DNA from: Dendrophyllia cribrosa
Lineage: Eukaryota; Cnidaria; Anthozoa; Scleractinia; Dendrophylliidae
Length of the DNA: 64,000 nucleotides
Reading direction: 5' to 3'
NCBI GenBank assembly: GCA_024195265.1
Contig: JAJLRJ010000005.1
Span: 28,630,973 to 28,694,972 of the forward strand
This document shows positions 50,961 through 61,294 of this stretch, in pieces. Position 1 is the first letter of the stretch. Every line of letters begins with the position of its first letter. Both the position numbers and the translations under genes were made by a program. Under the pieces are notes generated by a model. That model made no database searches and was not told the origin of the DNA. It saw only the letters and a program-made list of their open reading frames with translations.

Positions 50961-51229
50961 AGACATACAAGCTGCTTGTTTCTGCTTTCGTTCTCTGCCA
51001 CTGAAAAACAATTGTCAGACGATTTACCCACCGTACATGTCAACTTGAACGTTGAACGAGATAAAGTATCCGGGGACAATTATAAAAATTTACACTCGAT
51101 TAATCACTCAGATATAAACTTTTGACCAAAATTGCTTAATAGGGTGCGGTGGGGAAATTCCCAACTAGGGTAGGGTAATGTATGATATTGAAATTCATAA
51201 TCATATTTATCGCAAGTAAATCTCACCTA

Positions 51230-51420
51230 ACAAATCCCGATAACTGTTATCGGGACTTATGGAGGCGAGATGCGAAGCGTTATTTTACCGGACAAATCAA
51301 TTCACATGGATATGAGTTTTGTTTCACATGCAAATAAAACTTATACCGATACGAATGGTTTTGCACTTGGCCTCGGTTTAAAATGGAGGCTAAGGGTAAC
51401 TCGGAAATGAACTATTAAAA
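51230..51420. repeat. Half-copy of MITE family D and short hairpin
   Basis: CCCGATAACTGTTATCGGGA (51237-51256) is a perfect short palindrome. 51300-51416 matches one arm of the family D hairpin at 56647-56860 (TTTCACATGCAAATAAAACT, GGCCTCGGTTT…GTAACTCGGAAATG). Confidence 0.55.
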
Positions 51421-51576
51421 TGGCAAGTCTATCATTTTACCGTTAGTTTTTTTTTCGCTCTTTGTTTTACGCTTATTCGCTCAAATCACTGCCGGCTGCT
51501 CGCAAAAGCAGGAAGCTCCGAAAGCGTGGATTCTCGCACGTGTCTTTACGAGCGAATTTTATACCGTCAAATAACC

Positions 51577-51579
<3 letters not shown>

Positions 51580-51608
<29 letters not shown>
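51580..51608 (+). repeat. Poly-C tract (29 bases)
   Basis: An uninterrupted C run in otherwise AT-rich sequence. Similar runs lie at about 56883-56910, 57833-57862, 58609-58638 and 63830-63850, and a G-rich one at 30286-30346. Confidence 0.9.
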
Positions 51609-51610
<2 letters not shown>

Positions 51611-52192
51611 TTCTCACCCCACTTATAAGTGTAAGTGTATACTGCCCGACTGGCTGAAACAATGGATAATGTTCCGAAGTTAAAGGATTATTAAAAAAGC
51701 TTGAAACTTAATTACAAATCACCAAGAACAACAAAAATTAACCTCACGTTGCTTCGTATTTACGAGATGTCTCTGAGAGCCCTTTCATTCCGTAGATTCT
51801 TTTTTTCTCAGAACTTTACAATTTCAAAAATTTCGACAGGAGACGGAAAGCCATGGTCACTTCGTCGAAGACAGTCGGTACCAGTGGCAGATTTGTTGTA
51901 TGCTAATCAGTCTACTTGTTTTTCTTGTATGTTAAACCTTTAGAGATTTTTGTAGAATATTTTTGAAGTCGTTCAAAAACACTCGCAGCACGTGTTTTAT
52001 CAGATGTAGTAACTCTCGACTTCGCCTGAGTTTGATTACCAATTCATTTTTTGAATGTTGCATTGACACTAGTGAAAATTAACTTTTGGTACTCAAGGGG
52101 AAAATTAAAGGTATGCTAGGAAGGAAAGCAGTTTAATTGCCAATCGACACTCTACATCGATTCATTAATTAATTGAGTTATAAATCGATCTA

Positions 52193-53217
52193 CCGGGTGT
52201 CCAAAAAGTTCGTTCCTCTGATTTATATTAAAATAACTTTGGATTCACAAGCGATATATGCATCAAACTACCAGCAGTTCGTAACTGTTATGAACACTAT
52301 TTTCGTACGTAGTTTCAGTAGCCTGAGTGGCCTCCATTATTTTTTATCACATTTCGTCGCCGCTCTGGCATGGAGTGTAATAATTATTGTAGCGAGGAAA
52401 ACGGGACGTTTACCCATGCTAGTTTGAGCCGCCGTTTCGAGATAGGATCTTTGTATGTGAATTCATCTATTATGCTCCAGAGATTCTCGATTGGGTTGAT
52501 GTCTGGTTAAATTGGCTAGTTACTCTGCTTTTTCAATAAAATTGGGCAAATTTGTTTCGCACCATGTTTGCGTGGCCTTAGCTGTGTGAGCTGGTGCCCC
52601 GTCTTGAACGAATGTCATGTTACGGTTCGAACTGAAACGTTTTCTTATCACGGTTGTTTCACGTGAAGATTTACGACACAGAAGTGTTGTGATAGCTGCC
52701 TTGATGATTTTTCTCGTTTGTACTTTGCCTTCTCAAGGACTGTTTTAGCCTTAAAAATATCGCTTAGATCTTAATAGGTCTCCCACTTTGTTTCTTGTCT
52801 TCAAATTTTCGCGCGCGCGATTTATCATCTCATATTTTGGCGGGAAAATGAAAAAAAAGGCCTGCTGCATTTAACCCCGTAAGTAATAAGGACATTAAAC
52901 TAGACTGTTTTTGTGAACGTTTTTGTTAAATGGCTATAACATGAGATAATGCTACTATAAGCCCATATTGTAATTATTATATTAAGACTAGTTTATTTTT
53001 AAGTGAGGAAACCTGACTCATTATAAGCCTCGTGGTTTCTTTCAGGTCTCCTCGCCATTCACTTTTTTTCTCAAATCCTTTATTATTTTCATCTTGCTCT
53101 GTAACATGTTGTATATATGGCAAATAAAGAATGAATGAATGAATGAAATGAATGAATGAATAATACAGAAAAAAATACAGGCCTGCAATTAGAGGAACGA
53201 ACTTCTGGGACACCCTG
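52193..53217 (-). pseudogene. Tc1/mariner-like transposon relic with decayed transposase
   Basis: Terminal repeats CCGGGTGTCCAAAAAGTTCG-TTCCTCT and AGAGGAACGAACTTCTGGGA-CACCCTG are flanked by TA. The minus strand, with frameshifts and stops, encodes TFVQDGAPAHTAKATQTWCE then PDINPIENLWSIIDEFTYKD, the central and C-terminal DDE-region motifs of Tc1/mariner transposases. The N-terminal half is missing, and 52975-53160 holds what looks like a LINE 3' tail ending in (GAAT)n. Inactive. Confidence 0.85.
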
Positions 53218-53571
53218 TATATTAATCGATCTAATAGATCGTTTGGTTCATTCACGGTTCATTTATTCCATCCATCTATATATCCGTCCCTCCGGCCGTT
53301 CATTCGTCCGTCCATCCGTCCTTCCGTCGACCCATCCAACACTCCCAGACATAAATCAATTTATCAGGCCGACCGTCTGATCGTTATCACATTTCCTCGT
53401 TTGCTCTTTTAATTTCGATTGTTTCTGTTCGTTCACCGAGAAGTTTGTTTTTGGTTTCTGTGTTCGTTCGTTCGCTCGTTCCATTGCACATTTATGAGTA
53501 ATATCACATACATATTCGTCTTCACCTGTCAGTTTCTTGGTATTGAGGATTTATGAAACATTTTCTCTTAG

Positions 53572-53874
53572 GACCACCTGACCCTCCCCGAATACTTAAC
53601 AACAAAACAGAAGTGTCTGGAGTAAATGTTACAGTGCATTGGAAACGCCCTCCAAAAAGTAACTGCATCATTACCATGTATTCACTACAATACAGAGTAA
53701 TTAAACCAACCACTGAGAAATGGCCATGGGCCGAGATAAACATCACCAACACCAGTATTGTCAGTTACGAATTGCATCTTCAGCACAGTAGGAGGTATGA
53801 AGTGGCTGTCTTTGCTTGGAACGATCTGGGACGAAGTGGAGAAAGCAAAATATGGGAAGTAGGAACGAAACAGG
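53572..53874 (+). CDS. Exon: fibronectin type III domain
   Basis: A 303-bp exon lies between TTTTCTCTTAG and GTAAGTGATC, phase 1-1, about 101 aa. It opens PPDPPRILNNKTEVSGVNVT and has the core W in VTVHWKRPPKSNCIITMYSL. It closes RRYEVAVFAWNDLGRSGESK (Y-x-V-x-V-x-A-W-N-x-x-G-x-S). First host exon after the Polinton-bearing intron; its phase matches the donor at 29853, so splicing across the element is allowed. Confidence 0.93.
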
Positions 53875-53954
53875 GTAAGTGATCCTAATTCTTCGGTTTA
53901 AATAGACAACTTAACAATTGCACTACAATTGTACTAAAACCTATACTAAAAAAC

Positions 53955-53995
53955 GTTTCAATATATATATATATATAGATAGATAGATAGATAGG
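53955..53995 (+). repeat. (TA)n(GATA)n microsatellite
   Basis: About eight TA units followed by five GATA units. Non-coding. Confidence 0.9.
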
Positions 53996-54130
53996 CTGAG
54001 CCTAACAGCGTCGCTCTGTGAACAAGCTTAACTAAGGTGAAACTTGACTAAGGTGAAAGGTCGGAAGCACAAGAATTAAGATTGGCTATTTTTCAATTTT
54101 AGCAATTCTCAATTTCGCGACCGTCTGCAC

Positions 54131-54965
54131 AGTACATTTTTATAGACCGTACAAAAGTTCACAAAAACAACTACTTTTACTCCGTATAGAATAACTAGTA
54201 CGACTACTTTCCGAATAAAATACACTTGTTGCTTGTCACAAATTACCCGAGAAACTTATTTGAAAATCAAAATTGCAAAAATACACAAACATATTTGCAT
54301 AAGGCGATGCGAGTGAAGATAGAACTGTACTATAAAAGCAAAGTGTTGTTTTGTTTACATAAAATCGCTTTTCAATCTATCTACTGAATGAACAAACACA
54401 TAGAAATGGACAACTCAATCTTCTTTCGAAAAAATGTATTCAAATCTCCATTTATAATAGTTTACGTTTAAAAGCAAAACGCGTACCTCAAGCTTTCTTC
54501 AATGAAATTCAAGAAATCCATACAACTGTATGTAAGCACGTTTTAACAGTACATTTTTATAGACCGTACAAAAGTTCACAAAAACAACTTTTTCTCCGTC
54601 TAGAATAACTAGTACGACTACTTTCCGAATAAAATTCACTTGTTGCTTGTCACAAATTGCCCGAGAAACTGATTTGAAAATCAAAATTGCAAAAATACAA
54701 ACATATTTCCATAAGGCGATGCGAGTGAAGATAGAACTGTACTATAAAATCAAAGTGTTGTTTTGATTACATAAAATCGCTTTTCAATCTATCTACTGAA
54801 TGAACAAACACATAGAAATGGACAACACAATCTTCTTTCGAAAACATTTATTCAAATCTCCATTTATAATAGTTTACGTTTAAAAGCAAAACGCGTTACC
54901 TCAAGCTTTCTTCGATGAAATTCAAGAAATCGATACAACTGAATGTGAGCACGTTTTTAAATCTA
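54131..54965 (+). repeat. Direct tandem duplication, two copies of about 417 bp
   Basis: AGTACATTTTTATAGACCGT recurs at 54131 and 54548. The whole unit, including ATAAGGCGATGCGAGTGAAG and CAAAACGCGT-TACCTCAAGC, is repeated with only scattered differences. No coding potential (the frame 54499-54684 is repeat). Confidence 0.92.
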
Positions 54966-55220
54966 TTCTTCAAAACTAACAATACATAATCGAAAAATGT
55001 AATCTGTTTTACCTTCAAACATCCGCTTCTGGTTCTGAAATCCGCATAAAACAAACATCTCAAGCATTGATAAAAACGTAATACATGAAGTTAAGTATCC
55101 CTTAATTAGAATCCTTGTCTTGAGTAGCAAACCGCGAAATATTCAGGGAAATAACGACTTTAAAACGGTTTTCTCCGCTTAGTACGTAGAATTCACAGCA
55201 AAACATCAAATGTTTTTCCA

Positions 55221-55733
55221 GCTGACGTGACATGGTTAGCATGAGATTCCATCCACCAACACCACCTCGGACACCTTATTGAGACTTATATAACGGAGTA
55301 ACCGGTTAGCTTTCAGTTGATGTTAGGGGTAGCAGTTTATATAGTTAAATTTAGGACTAAGCAACCCGAGAAGCTAGGTGGTACAGTGGTACGATAGGCT
55401 ATGTTAGCCTAATACTACAAAAATAAGTTCGGTGGCTGCGTGGCACTTGGATTTCATGAAAAAACTTTTTTAAATGTTATTTTAAAGTGCCAAAGTTTTT
55501 GAATAAGTTCCAAACTTTCGGGCTTTGCCCTTCTTCAGTGGAAATATGTTCGTTGTTAGCCTAAGCCTAGCTGAGGTCACAGGTTCAATCCTGAGTGGAG
55601 ATTTTAGATTTTCTTTTTTACACTTAAAAACTTATTGAAAATAAAATTCTAAGTGTCGACATTACGTTATATAAGTCTCAATAAGTGTCCGAGGTGGTGT
55701 TGGTGGATGGAATCTAATGCTGACCACGTGACA
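55221..55733. repeat. 70-bp inverted repeat around a split tRNA-like sequence
   Basis: GAGATTCCATCCACCAACAC…ATTGAGACTTATATAACG (ending 55295) is the inverse of CGTTATATAAGTCTCAATAA…GTGTTGGTGGATGGAATCT (from 55665). The 370-bp interior holds the tRNA-like sequence and its insertion. Confidence 0.8.
55370..55595 (+). tRNA. tRNA-like sequence interrupted by a 142-bp Penelope-type insertion
   Basis: The left part has an A-box-like GGTGGTACAGTGGTACGA and the first strand of a 5-bp anticodon stem (TAGGC). The right part has the matching GCCTA and a B box GGTTCAATCC. They are split by 55413-55554, flanked by the exact 10-bp duplication GTTAGCCTAA (55403-55412 and 55555-55564). The insertion ends with a CTTTCGGGCTTTGCCCTTCTTCAG signature as at other Penelope ends. 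The loop lacks the usual T33, so this is a pseudo-tRNA or SINE. Confidence 0.6.
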
Positions 55734-55739
55734 TTCGGC

Positions 55740-56640
55740 CTTGTAACCGCGCGAAAAACAAAGCGTCGCTTTGGTTTCAACATGACGTCGTACGCGCATG
55801 TTTTGCGACGTCATACGCGCCCGCGAGCCAGTCCTCGGCGGAGGGAGTCCGGCGGGCACACGCGCGCCCGCGAAACATTCCGCTAGCCATGACCATGAAA
55901 AATGACGGGCATAGGTTCTATGAGTATGGGGCTACGCGCGGGGCTTCGCCCCGCACAGCTCTGCTGGTAATTACTACAAATAAATATCTCAAAATTTATA
56001 TAATATAAATTTTGGTGTTCGAGTAGGTGCTGACCCAGAATGATTCAAATTCGTAACTAACAACTATACATATCTCAGGAAGATACCCGTAATTCCCTTT
56101 ATGCGGACCCAGTCCTCTTAACTCCGTGCCGCCAAAATAGCTATTTATGCCTGTTCCGCGATGCTACATGGTCAGAAATACCATACTTTGCCTACACTAC
56201 CCAGAAAGACACACACAACTGTGTAGATTCTGGGGCTTGTAGGTCAGCAAGGACCTCATACATATAGACAGACAAAGGTAGAGCTTGAGCATAAGAACGA
56301 AATAGCTCGCACGTAAATAAAATTGGATCACAAGCCTAGATTGTTAGAAACTTCCAATCGTGAAGGCACCGAGTCTTTAACATACATGTATTTAGCTGTC
56401 TTAGTTGTCCACTTCCCGTGCCGCTGAAAAATCCGCCGGAAATGGCAGCGATAGTCCTACACCGGATCTAGTAGAATGAACGCTATATTTTGAAATGTCA
56501 GGAACAATCCCCTTGAATGAAGCTTTGGAAGATTCTGTTTATGTTGAATACGAGATACACCTATCGGATAAAACTTTGTCTGCTTCTTGGAGGAAAAATT
56601 GGTCTGAAAATGTATTTTTCCGCTTTGGAGAGATACACCT
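55740..56640. other. Intronic sequence, GC-rich at its start
   Basis: 55790-55980 is rich in CG words (GCGCGCCCGCGAAAC, GCGCGGGGCTTCGCCCCGC hairpin at 55934). No exon found; the frame at 55653-55886 is not supported by domain or splice context. Confidence 0.35.
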
Positions 56641-56646
56641 GTAACA

Positions 56647-56860
56647 ATAGGCCATTTCCGAGTTACCTTTAGCCTCTCTATCAAAGCGAGGCTAGGTGCG
56701 AAACCTTTCATACTTTGAGAATTTCATATGAAAATGAGTTTTCATTCACATGCAAATAAAACTTATTTGCATGTGAATGAAAACTCATTTTCATATGAAA
56801 GGTTGTGCACCTAGCCTCGCTTTGACAACGAGGCGTAACGTAACTCGGAAATGGCCTATT
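56647..56860. mobile_element. MITE family D, palindromic, 214 bp
   Basis: ATAGGCCATTTCCGAGTTAC … TGCAAATAAAACTT meets its own complement TTATTTGCATGTGAATGAAA … GTAACTCGGAAATGGCCTAT. The inner 60 bp of each arm are perfect. A half copy lies at 51300-51416. Confidence 0.85.
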
Positions 56861-57165
56861 TAACTAGACACAGATTCCCCCTCCCCCCCCCCCCCCCCCC
56901 CCCCCCCCCCGCTTTAGCAATTACCAATGATCCGCCTTACTTTTGACTTTGTCAATTTCCATGAGAAACTCGAGAATCTCGGCGCCTCTTAAGAAACCAG
57001 AAAACGAGGGGATGTACATAACGAGGCTTCTCAACAGGAGTAGATCTTTAAAATTTGTTTGACTTCGTAGCATATGTTCGGATAAATTTCTCAAAGTATA
57101 AGCATGTTTTTAACGATTGCTTGCCGATTGTGTGTTGTAAATTATATTAACATTATGTTTGACAG

Positions 57166-57468
57166 ATGTCCCATATCAGCCCACCATGCATTCGAAGTTT
57201 ATAAAAGGCTGCAACTCTATCAACGTTAGTTGGAGTCCACCAACACGCAATGCATCGGGAAGACCGGTGACAGAGTATCTTGTACAGATTAAACCTACCC
57301 GCTTTGTAGATCCATGGACCAACTGTACTGTTTGTGACAATCTACCGTCAACTTCATGTATGTGCACCAGTCTAACGGCAAATAGCAGTTACAATGTGAG
57401 AGTAACGGCAAAGAATAAACTTGGATATGGCTGGCCATCAGAGATTATAGAAGCATCGACTATAACAG
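57166..57468 (+). CDS. Exon: fibronectin type III domain
   Basis: A 303-bp exon lies between GTTTGACAG and GTGACTTTAA, phase 1-1, about 101 aa. NVSWSPPTRNASGRPVTEYL carries the core W. A central Cys-rich loop (NCTVCDNLPSTSCMC) is unusual and may carry extra disulphides. SSYNVRVTAKNKLGYGWPSE is the F/G signature. The donor is GTGACT, weaker than its neighbours, but it keeps the phase. Confidence 0.9.
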
Positions 57469-57478
57469 GTGACTTTAA

Positions 57479-57830
57479 GCCGGGAACCTGTCCCGGCGAA
57501 ACAGCAAAATTTCGCTTAGCTTATTTCCACGTTATGTCGCCGAATACCGGCAAATATACAACTTAGTTTGATAAAAAGATTCTATAGAGCAAAACAAAAG
57601 CAGTAGTTTGGAAATAAAGTGCGGGATTGCAAAGATTGAAGTGGATAACAGTTCATGAAATTTGATTTATTGATCGCCTGTCAATTAATCAAACTTGCCA
57701 TTCTGATAAAATGTTCACTTTTTTAGCCGTTATTGTGTGTGTTTTATTCATATTTCTTTGCTTCCATCACGCTTAGTGATGGCTTCTTCCAATTTCATGA
57801 TCATAAACTCAAAGTATTAAGCTTAATTGT

Positions 57831-57863
<33 letters not shown>

Positions 57864-58604
57864 TTCGTAACTTCAAAAACATTAAGGCTATAACAATTAA
57901 ACCTAGAGGGTACATAGTACGTCCAAAACTGACTCCTTTGCGGTCCGCACAATGGAACGATGACGTCATATGATGTAGTTGTTATACGGCTGCCATCTTG
58001 GATCCGCCATCTTGGATTTCTCAAAATTTTCAAAACCTCTTAAAAACCGTCCAAATTGACTCAAAATTAATCAAAACGAATAAATGAATGCTAAATGACG
58101 TAAAAATGTAAAAGTTATGCCAATAAACATTGTTTTTCTTCATTTAAAGGTAAAAATATGCAAATTTAAAAAAAAACATGGCTGTCAAAATCTTGTTGCC
58201 ATGGAAATATCAAGTGATGTGATCAATGAAATGTCATTTGAAATTGTTGCCAGATAAAGTTTAGGAAAAGTCGAAGTTATGAATGTTGAAAGTTAGCGCG
58301 GGCACCTTGGGTTAAACCAAGCTCCTGGCGGCCCTGGCCATAAATCATGAAAACACGATATTTCAGCCGGGACAGTGTCCGGGGGGGATCCTATGCAAAA
58401 ATGACAGGGGGTGCTCGTCGTACCTTTTAGGTGTATCGCGGTATGAGCCCAAGAAATATGACAGAATATGACTTGTGTTGTTTTAGAATCGGTACCTCTT
58501 AGGGGTAAAAATTATTTTGAGCCACGCTCACCAAACAAGATTCTGGTAACTTTTAGGGTGTTTTTCGAAAATTTCCGACAAACACCACCGTCATTTTTAT
58601 ATAG

Positions 58605-58638
<34 letters not shown>

Positions 58639-58660
58639 TGGAGGGGACAGTGTCCCTTTA
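57479..58660. mobile_element. MITE family B copy with a family A MITE nested inside
   Basis: Family B sequence (CTGTCCCGGCGAAACAGCAA … AAGCAGTAGTTTGGA) runs from 57483 and resumes at about 58330 with CATGAAAACACGATATTTCA-GCCGGGACAGTGTCC, ending GGACAGTGTCCCTTTAAA at 58660. Between them, about 57826-58310 is family A (AACATTAAGGCTATAACAAT … CATGGCTGTCAAAATCTTGT … GTTGAAAGTTAGCGCGGGCA). Poly-C runs sit at 57833-57862 and 58609-58638. Confidence 0.8.
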
Positions 58661-59268
58661 AATGGATGAGGTGTCCTGACGTGAGATTTTAGCAACTATC
58701 TTGGATTTAAGAATTCTAATAGTCATTAAAAAATGAATACAAATATCGGAAAGGATCCAAAATTAAACGGCAAAAAAGATGATCGGTTTATTAAAATGAA
58801 GAACATAACGAAACAAGAAACTGTACACAGCTTGAACTCTTGGCGTCTTTATTAAACCCAGTGCATTTTATGTCTGAAAAGTAAGACCACATTAAGTAGC
58901 CGACACTTGATATCACGTAGCTTTTTAATAAACTGACCAAAGGTCACTCTATCTAACTAACTTGAAAACACAAAATGTGACCGAGAAACACTACTTATTT
59001 TATACCTCTTGGCGTGTAATGCCACGAGTAATGAAACGCAAAACCACTTTTCTTTCTAAGCATCTAGCCAAATCTAAAATTCTATCTTGCTCATCAGCAT
59101 ACACAAGAAACACTAAAAACCTTATGTATTTTGTTTCTGCCAGGACACAAATTACATGAATGTATAAATTTATCACCTTTGGAGATGTAGTTTAGGGTAC
59201 TGTATCTAACCTTTTTTCTACATCTATGTGCCTGTTATTTTGATTGGATTGTTATGATATATTTTCAG

Positions 59269-59622
59269 ATCGTCCTGACGAGCTCCAATTTAATGTATCC
59301 ACGCGGGATGTTAAAGAACACGAGTGTACTGTCGTGGTAAAATGGTCTGAACCACCATCGAATGGTTGCCCAATACTATTTTACACGGTCCGCAACACAC
59401 TGTACGGAACTGACAATGAGTGGACGGAAGAAAACGTTACAGATCCAAACACTAGTCAGAAGGTGCTTAATATGCAATGTCTTACGAAATACACGTTTCA
59501 GGTTTTGGCGTGGAATGAGGTAGGAGGGTCCCGTTCTTCTACTGTGCATTATACAACAAAAGGATCTTCTACTGTCAATTACAAAACAGCAGGAAATCCC
59601 AAACAGGAAGCTCTCTCTGGAG
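59269..59622 (+). CDS. Exon: fibronectin type III domain with C-terminal extension
   Basis: A 354-bp exon lies between ATATTTTCAG and GTATGAGC, phase 1-1, about 118 aa. It opens RPDELQFNVSTRDVKEHECT and has the core W in VVVKWSEPPSNGCPILFYTV. The F/G signature is LTKYTFQVLAWNEVGGSRSS. About 20 extra residues (SSTVNYKTAGNPKQEALSGG) follow the domain, so this may lead into a linker or the juxtamembrane region. Last recognised host exon. Confidence 0.9.
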
Positions 59623-59666
59623 GTATGAGCACAGATAATTTTCATTTTTGATGATTATGAGTAATG

Positions 59667-59830
59667 CAGTTGAACCTCCATGTGCGACAACTTCTCGTAA
59701 GCGACCACCTCTTCTAAGCGGCCAATTTTTCAAAATACCAATGACGTTTCCACCAGTCACATCACTACAGTCGAAACCTCTCGTAACCTTCCACCTCTCG
59801 TAGGCGACCGCGACCGCTACCACTTTCAAC
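59667..59830 (+). repeat. Fragment of a TA-type MITE (family C relative)
   Basis: GCAGTTGAACCTCCATGTGC and, 105 bp on, ACAGTCGAAACCTCTCGTAA repeat the terminal wording of the element at 9766 with CTCGTAxGCGACCxCC inner words. Confidence 0.5.
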
Positions 59831-59842
59831 GCTGGTGACTTT

Positions 59843-60332
59843 CATATTCAAGAACATTAAGGCTATGACAATGAACCTAGAGGGTGCATAGTACGCCCAA
59901 AACTGTCTCTTTTACGGTCCGTACAATGGAACGATGTAGGTAATTAGTTATACGGCCGCCATCTTGGATCCGCCATCTTGGATTTCTGAATTTTTTTTTA
60001 AAACCATTTAAAAACCTTCCAAATTGACGCAAAATTAATCAAAACCAATAAATAAACGCTAAATGACGTAAAATATTAAAGTTATACCAATAAACATTGT
60101 TTTTCTTCATTCAAAGGTATAAATATGCAAATTTAAAAAAAACATGGCTGTCAAAATCTTGTTGCCATGGAAACATCAAGTCACGTGATCAATAAATTGT
60201 CATATGAAATTGTTGTTACATAAATTTTAGGAAAATTCACAAATTTTGATGGCGTTTGAATTCATATCAAAGAAGTTATGAATGTTGAAAGTTAGCGCGG
60301 GAACTTTGTACTCCCCCCAGGCTGAAAAGGGT
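59843..60332 (-). mobile_element. MITE family A, further copy
   Basis: Runs from AAGAACATTAAGGCTATGAC through GCCGCCATCTTGGATCCGCC and CATGGCTGTCAAAATCTTGT to GTTGAAAGTTAGCGCGGGAA and a terminal CAGGCTGAAAAGGGTTA. Confidence 0.85.
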
Positions 60333-60394
60333 TATTTAATAAGTAACTTCCAATTATTTCTATCTTCATGTGCTTGCAGAGTTCTTTTATGTGT

Positions 60395-60703
60395 ATAGGC
60401 CACTTCGAAAAATACCATAACACTCTATGAAGTGCAGGTTTGGGTGGTGCTTGATGTAAGCCTGATTTTCCAATTTCGTTTGTTTTCAGCACGAACTGCA
60501 CGTGCTATGCTTCAACTTCTTGGCAATTTGCATACGGTGCACATTTGTATACGAACACACAATACTACGTTCCTAGCGTTCCTACATGTACTCTGAATTC
60601 CATTGTGCCATTTTAACAAAGAAGACTTGAATTATTACACCCCGGTGAGGCTGAGCCTGCACATAAGAGATTATTATGGTATTTTTCGAAGTGGCCTATT
60701 ATC
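60395..60703. mobile_element. MITE family E, 30-bp inverted ends
   Basis: TATAGGCCACTTCGAAAAATACCATAA at 60397 is the inverse of TTATGGTATTTTTCGAAGTGGCCTATTA ending near 60701. About 300 bp, no transposase. Confidence 0.75.
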
Positions 60704-61000
60704 TGCTCTTTTAATTTTTGTCCTATTGCTTCGCTCTTTGCAAATTCCGTAAACTTCCCAGACATAACTAGACCATTCTCAAGTCTTCGAGGACCAGTCA
60801 TTTTTACTATCATAAAGTTACTGGGATTCTCTTGATAATGAATGATACCTCAATCGGAACGTGACCAACAAGCTTTAAACTGTCAGCACCATACACATGC
60901 TTGACGTTATAAGTTTCACCTGCGTTGTCGTCATACGTCTTAGCTTCTTCCCTGTAGTCTTTCAAGCAAATAAGGTTTCCACTCAGTGTTCTAAACATGA
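60613..61000 (-). pseudogene. Frameshifted fragment resembling a HIRAN-like domain protein
   Basis: Two overlapping minus-strand frames read MFRTLSGNLICLKDYREEAK … VKHVYGADSLKLVGHVPIEV and then MIVKMTGPRRLENGLVMSGK. 'N-A-x-x-V-x-x-x-x-x-x-x-V-G-H-V-P' is the pattern of HIRAN-like domains carried by multicopy cnidarian proteins. A frameshift separates the two at about 60820, and the end runs into MITE E. Low certainty. Confidence 0.35.
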
Positions 61001-61294
61001 TGTCCGCGGATCACGCTAGTAAATTCAGTCCTGTATGCCTTCTTCCAAGTCAAAATGGCAGAGTTCATGCGCCTTTACGCGAGCCATGACTACGAGGTGG
61101 TCCTCTCGCACGACAACGGCTCAATTATATTAGCTGAGTATTAAAAAAGTCACATTTTATCGTATTGCACACAACACTATAGAATATGTAAAAACAGGAA
61201 ACGACAGCACATTATAACAATTGATTTTCAATCTGTAAAACGAAACCGGCAAAGTGCGCCAGTTATCGTCTTGTGTAGAATTCAACTGGACGAT

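Noticed and set aside
55653..55886. 77-codon Arg-rich frame
   Set aside because: GC-rich repeat next to an inverted repeat; no domain or splice context.
61053..61144. Short + frame beginning MAEFMRLYASHDYEVV
   Set aside because: Only 30 codons, no domain, next to a decayed minus-strand fragment; not enough support.
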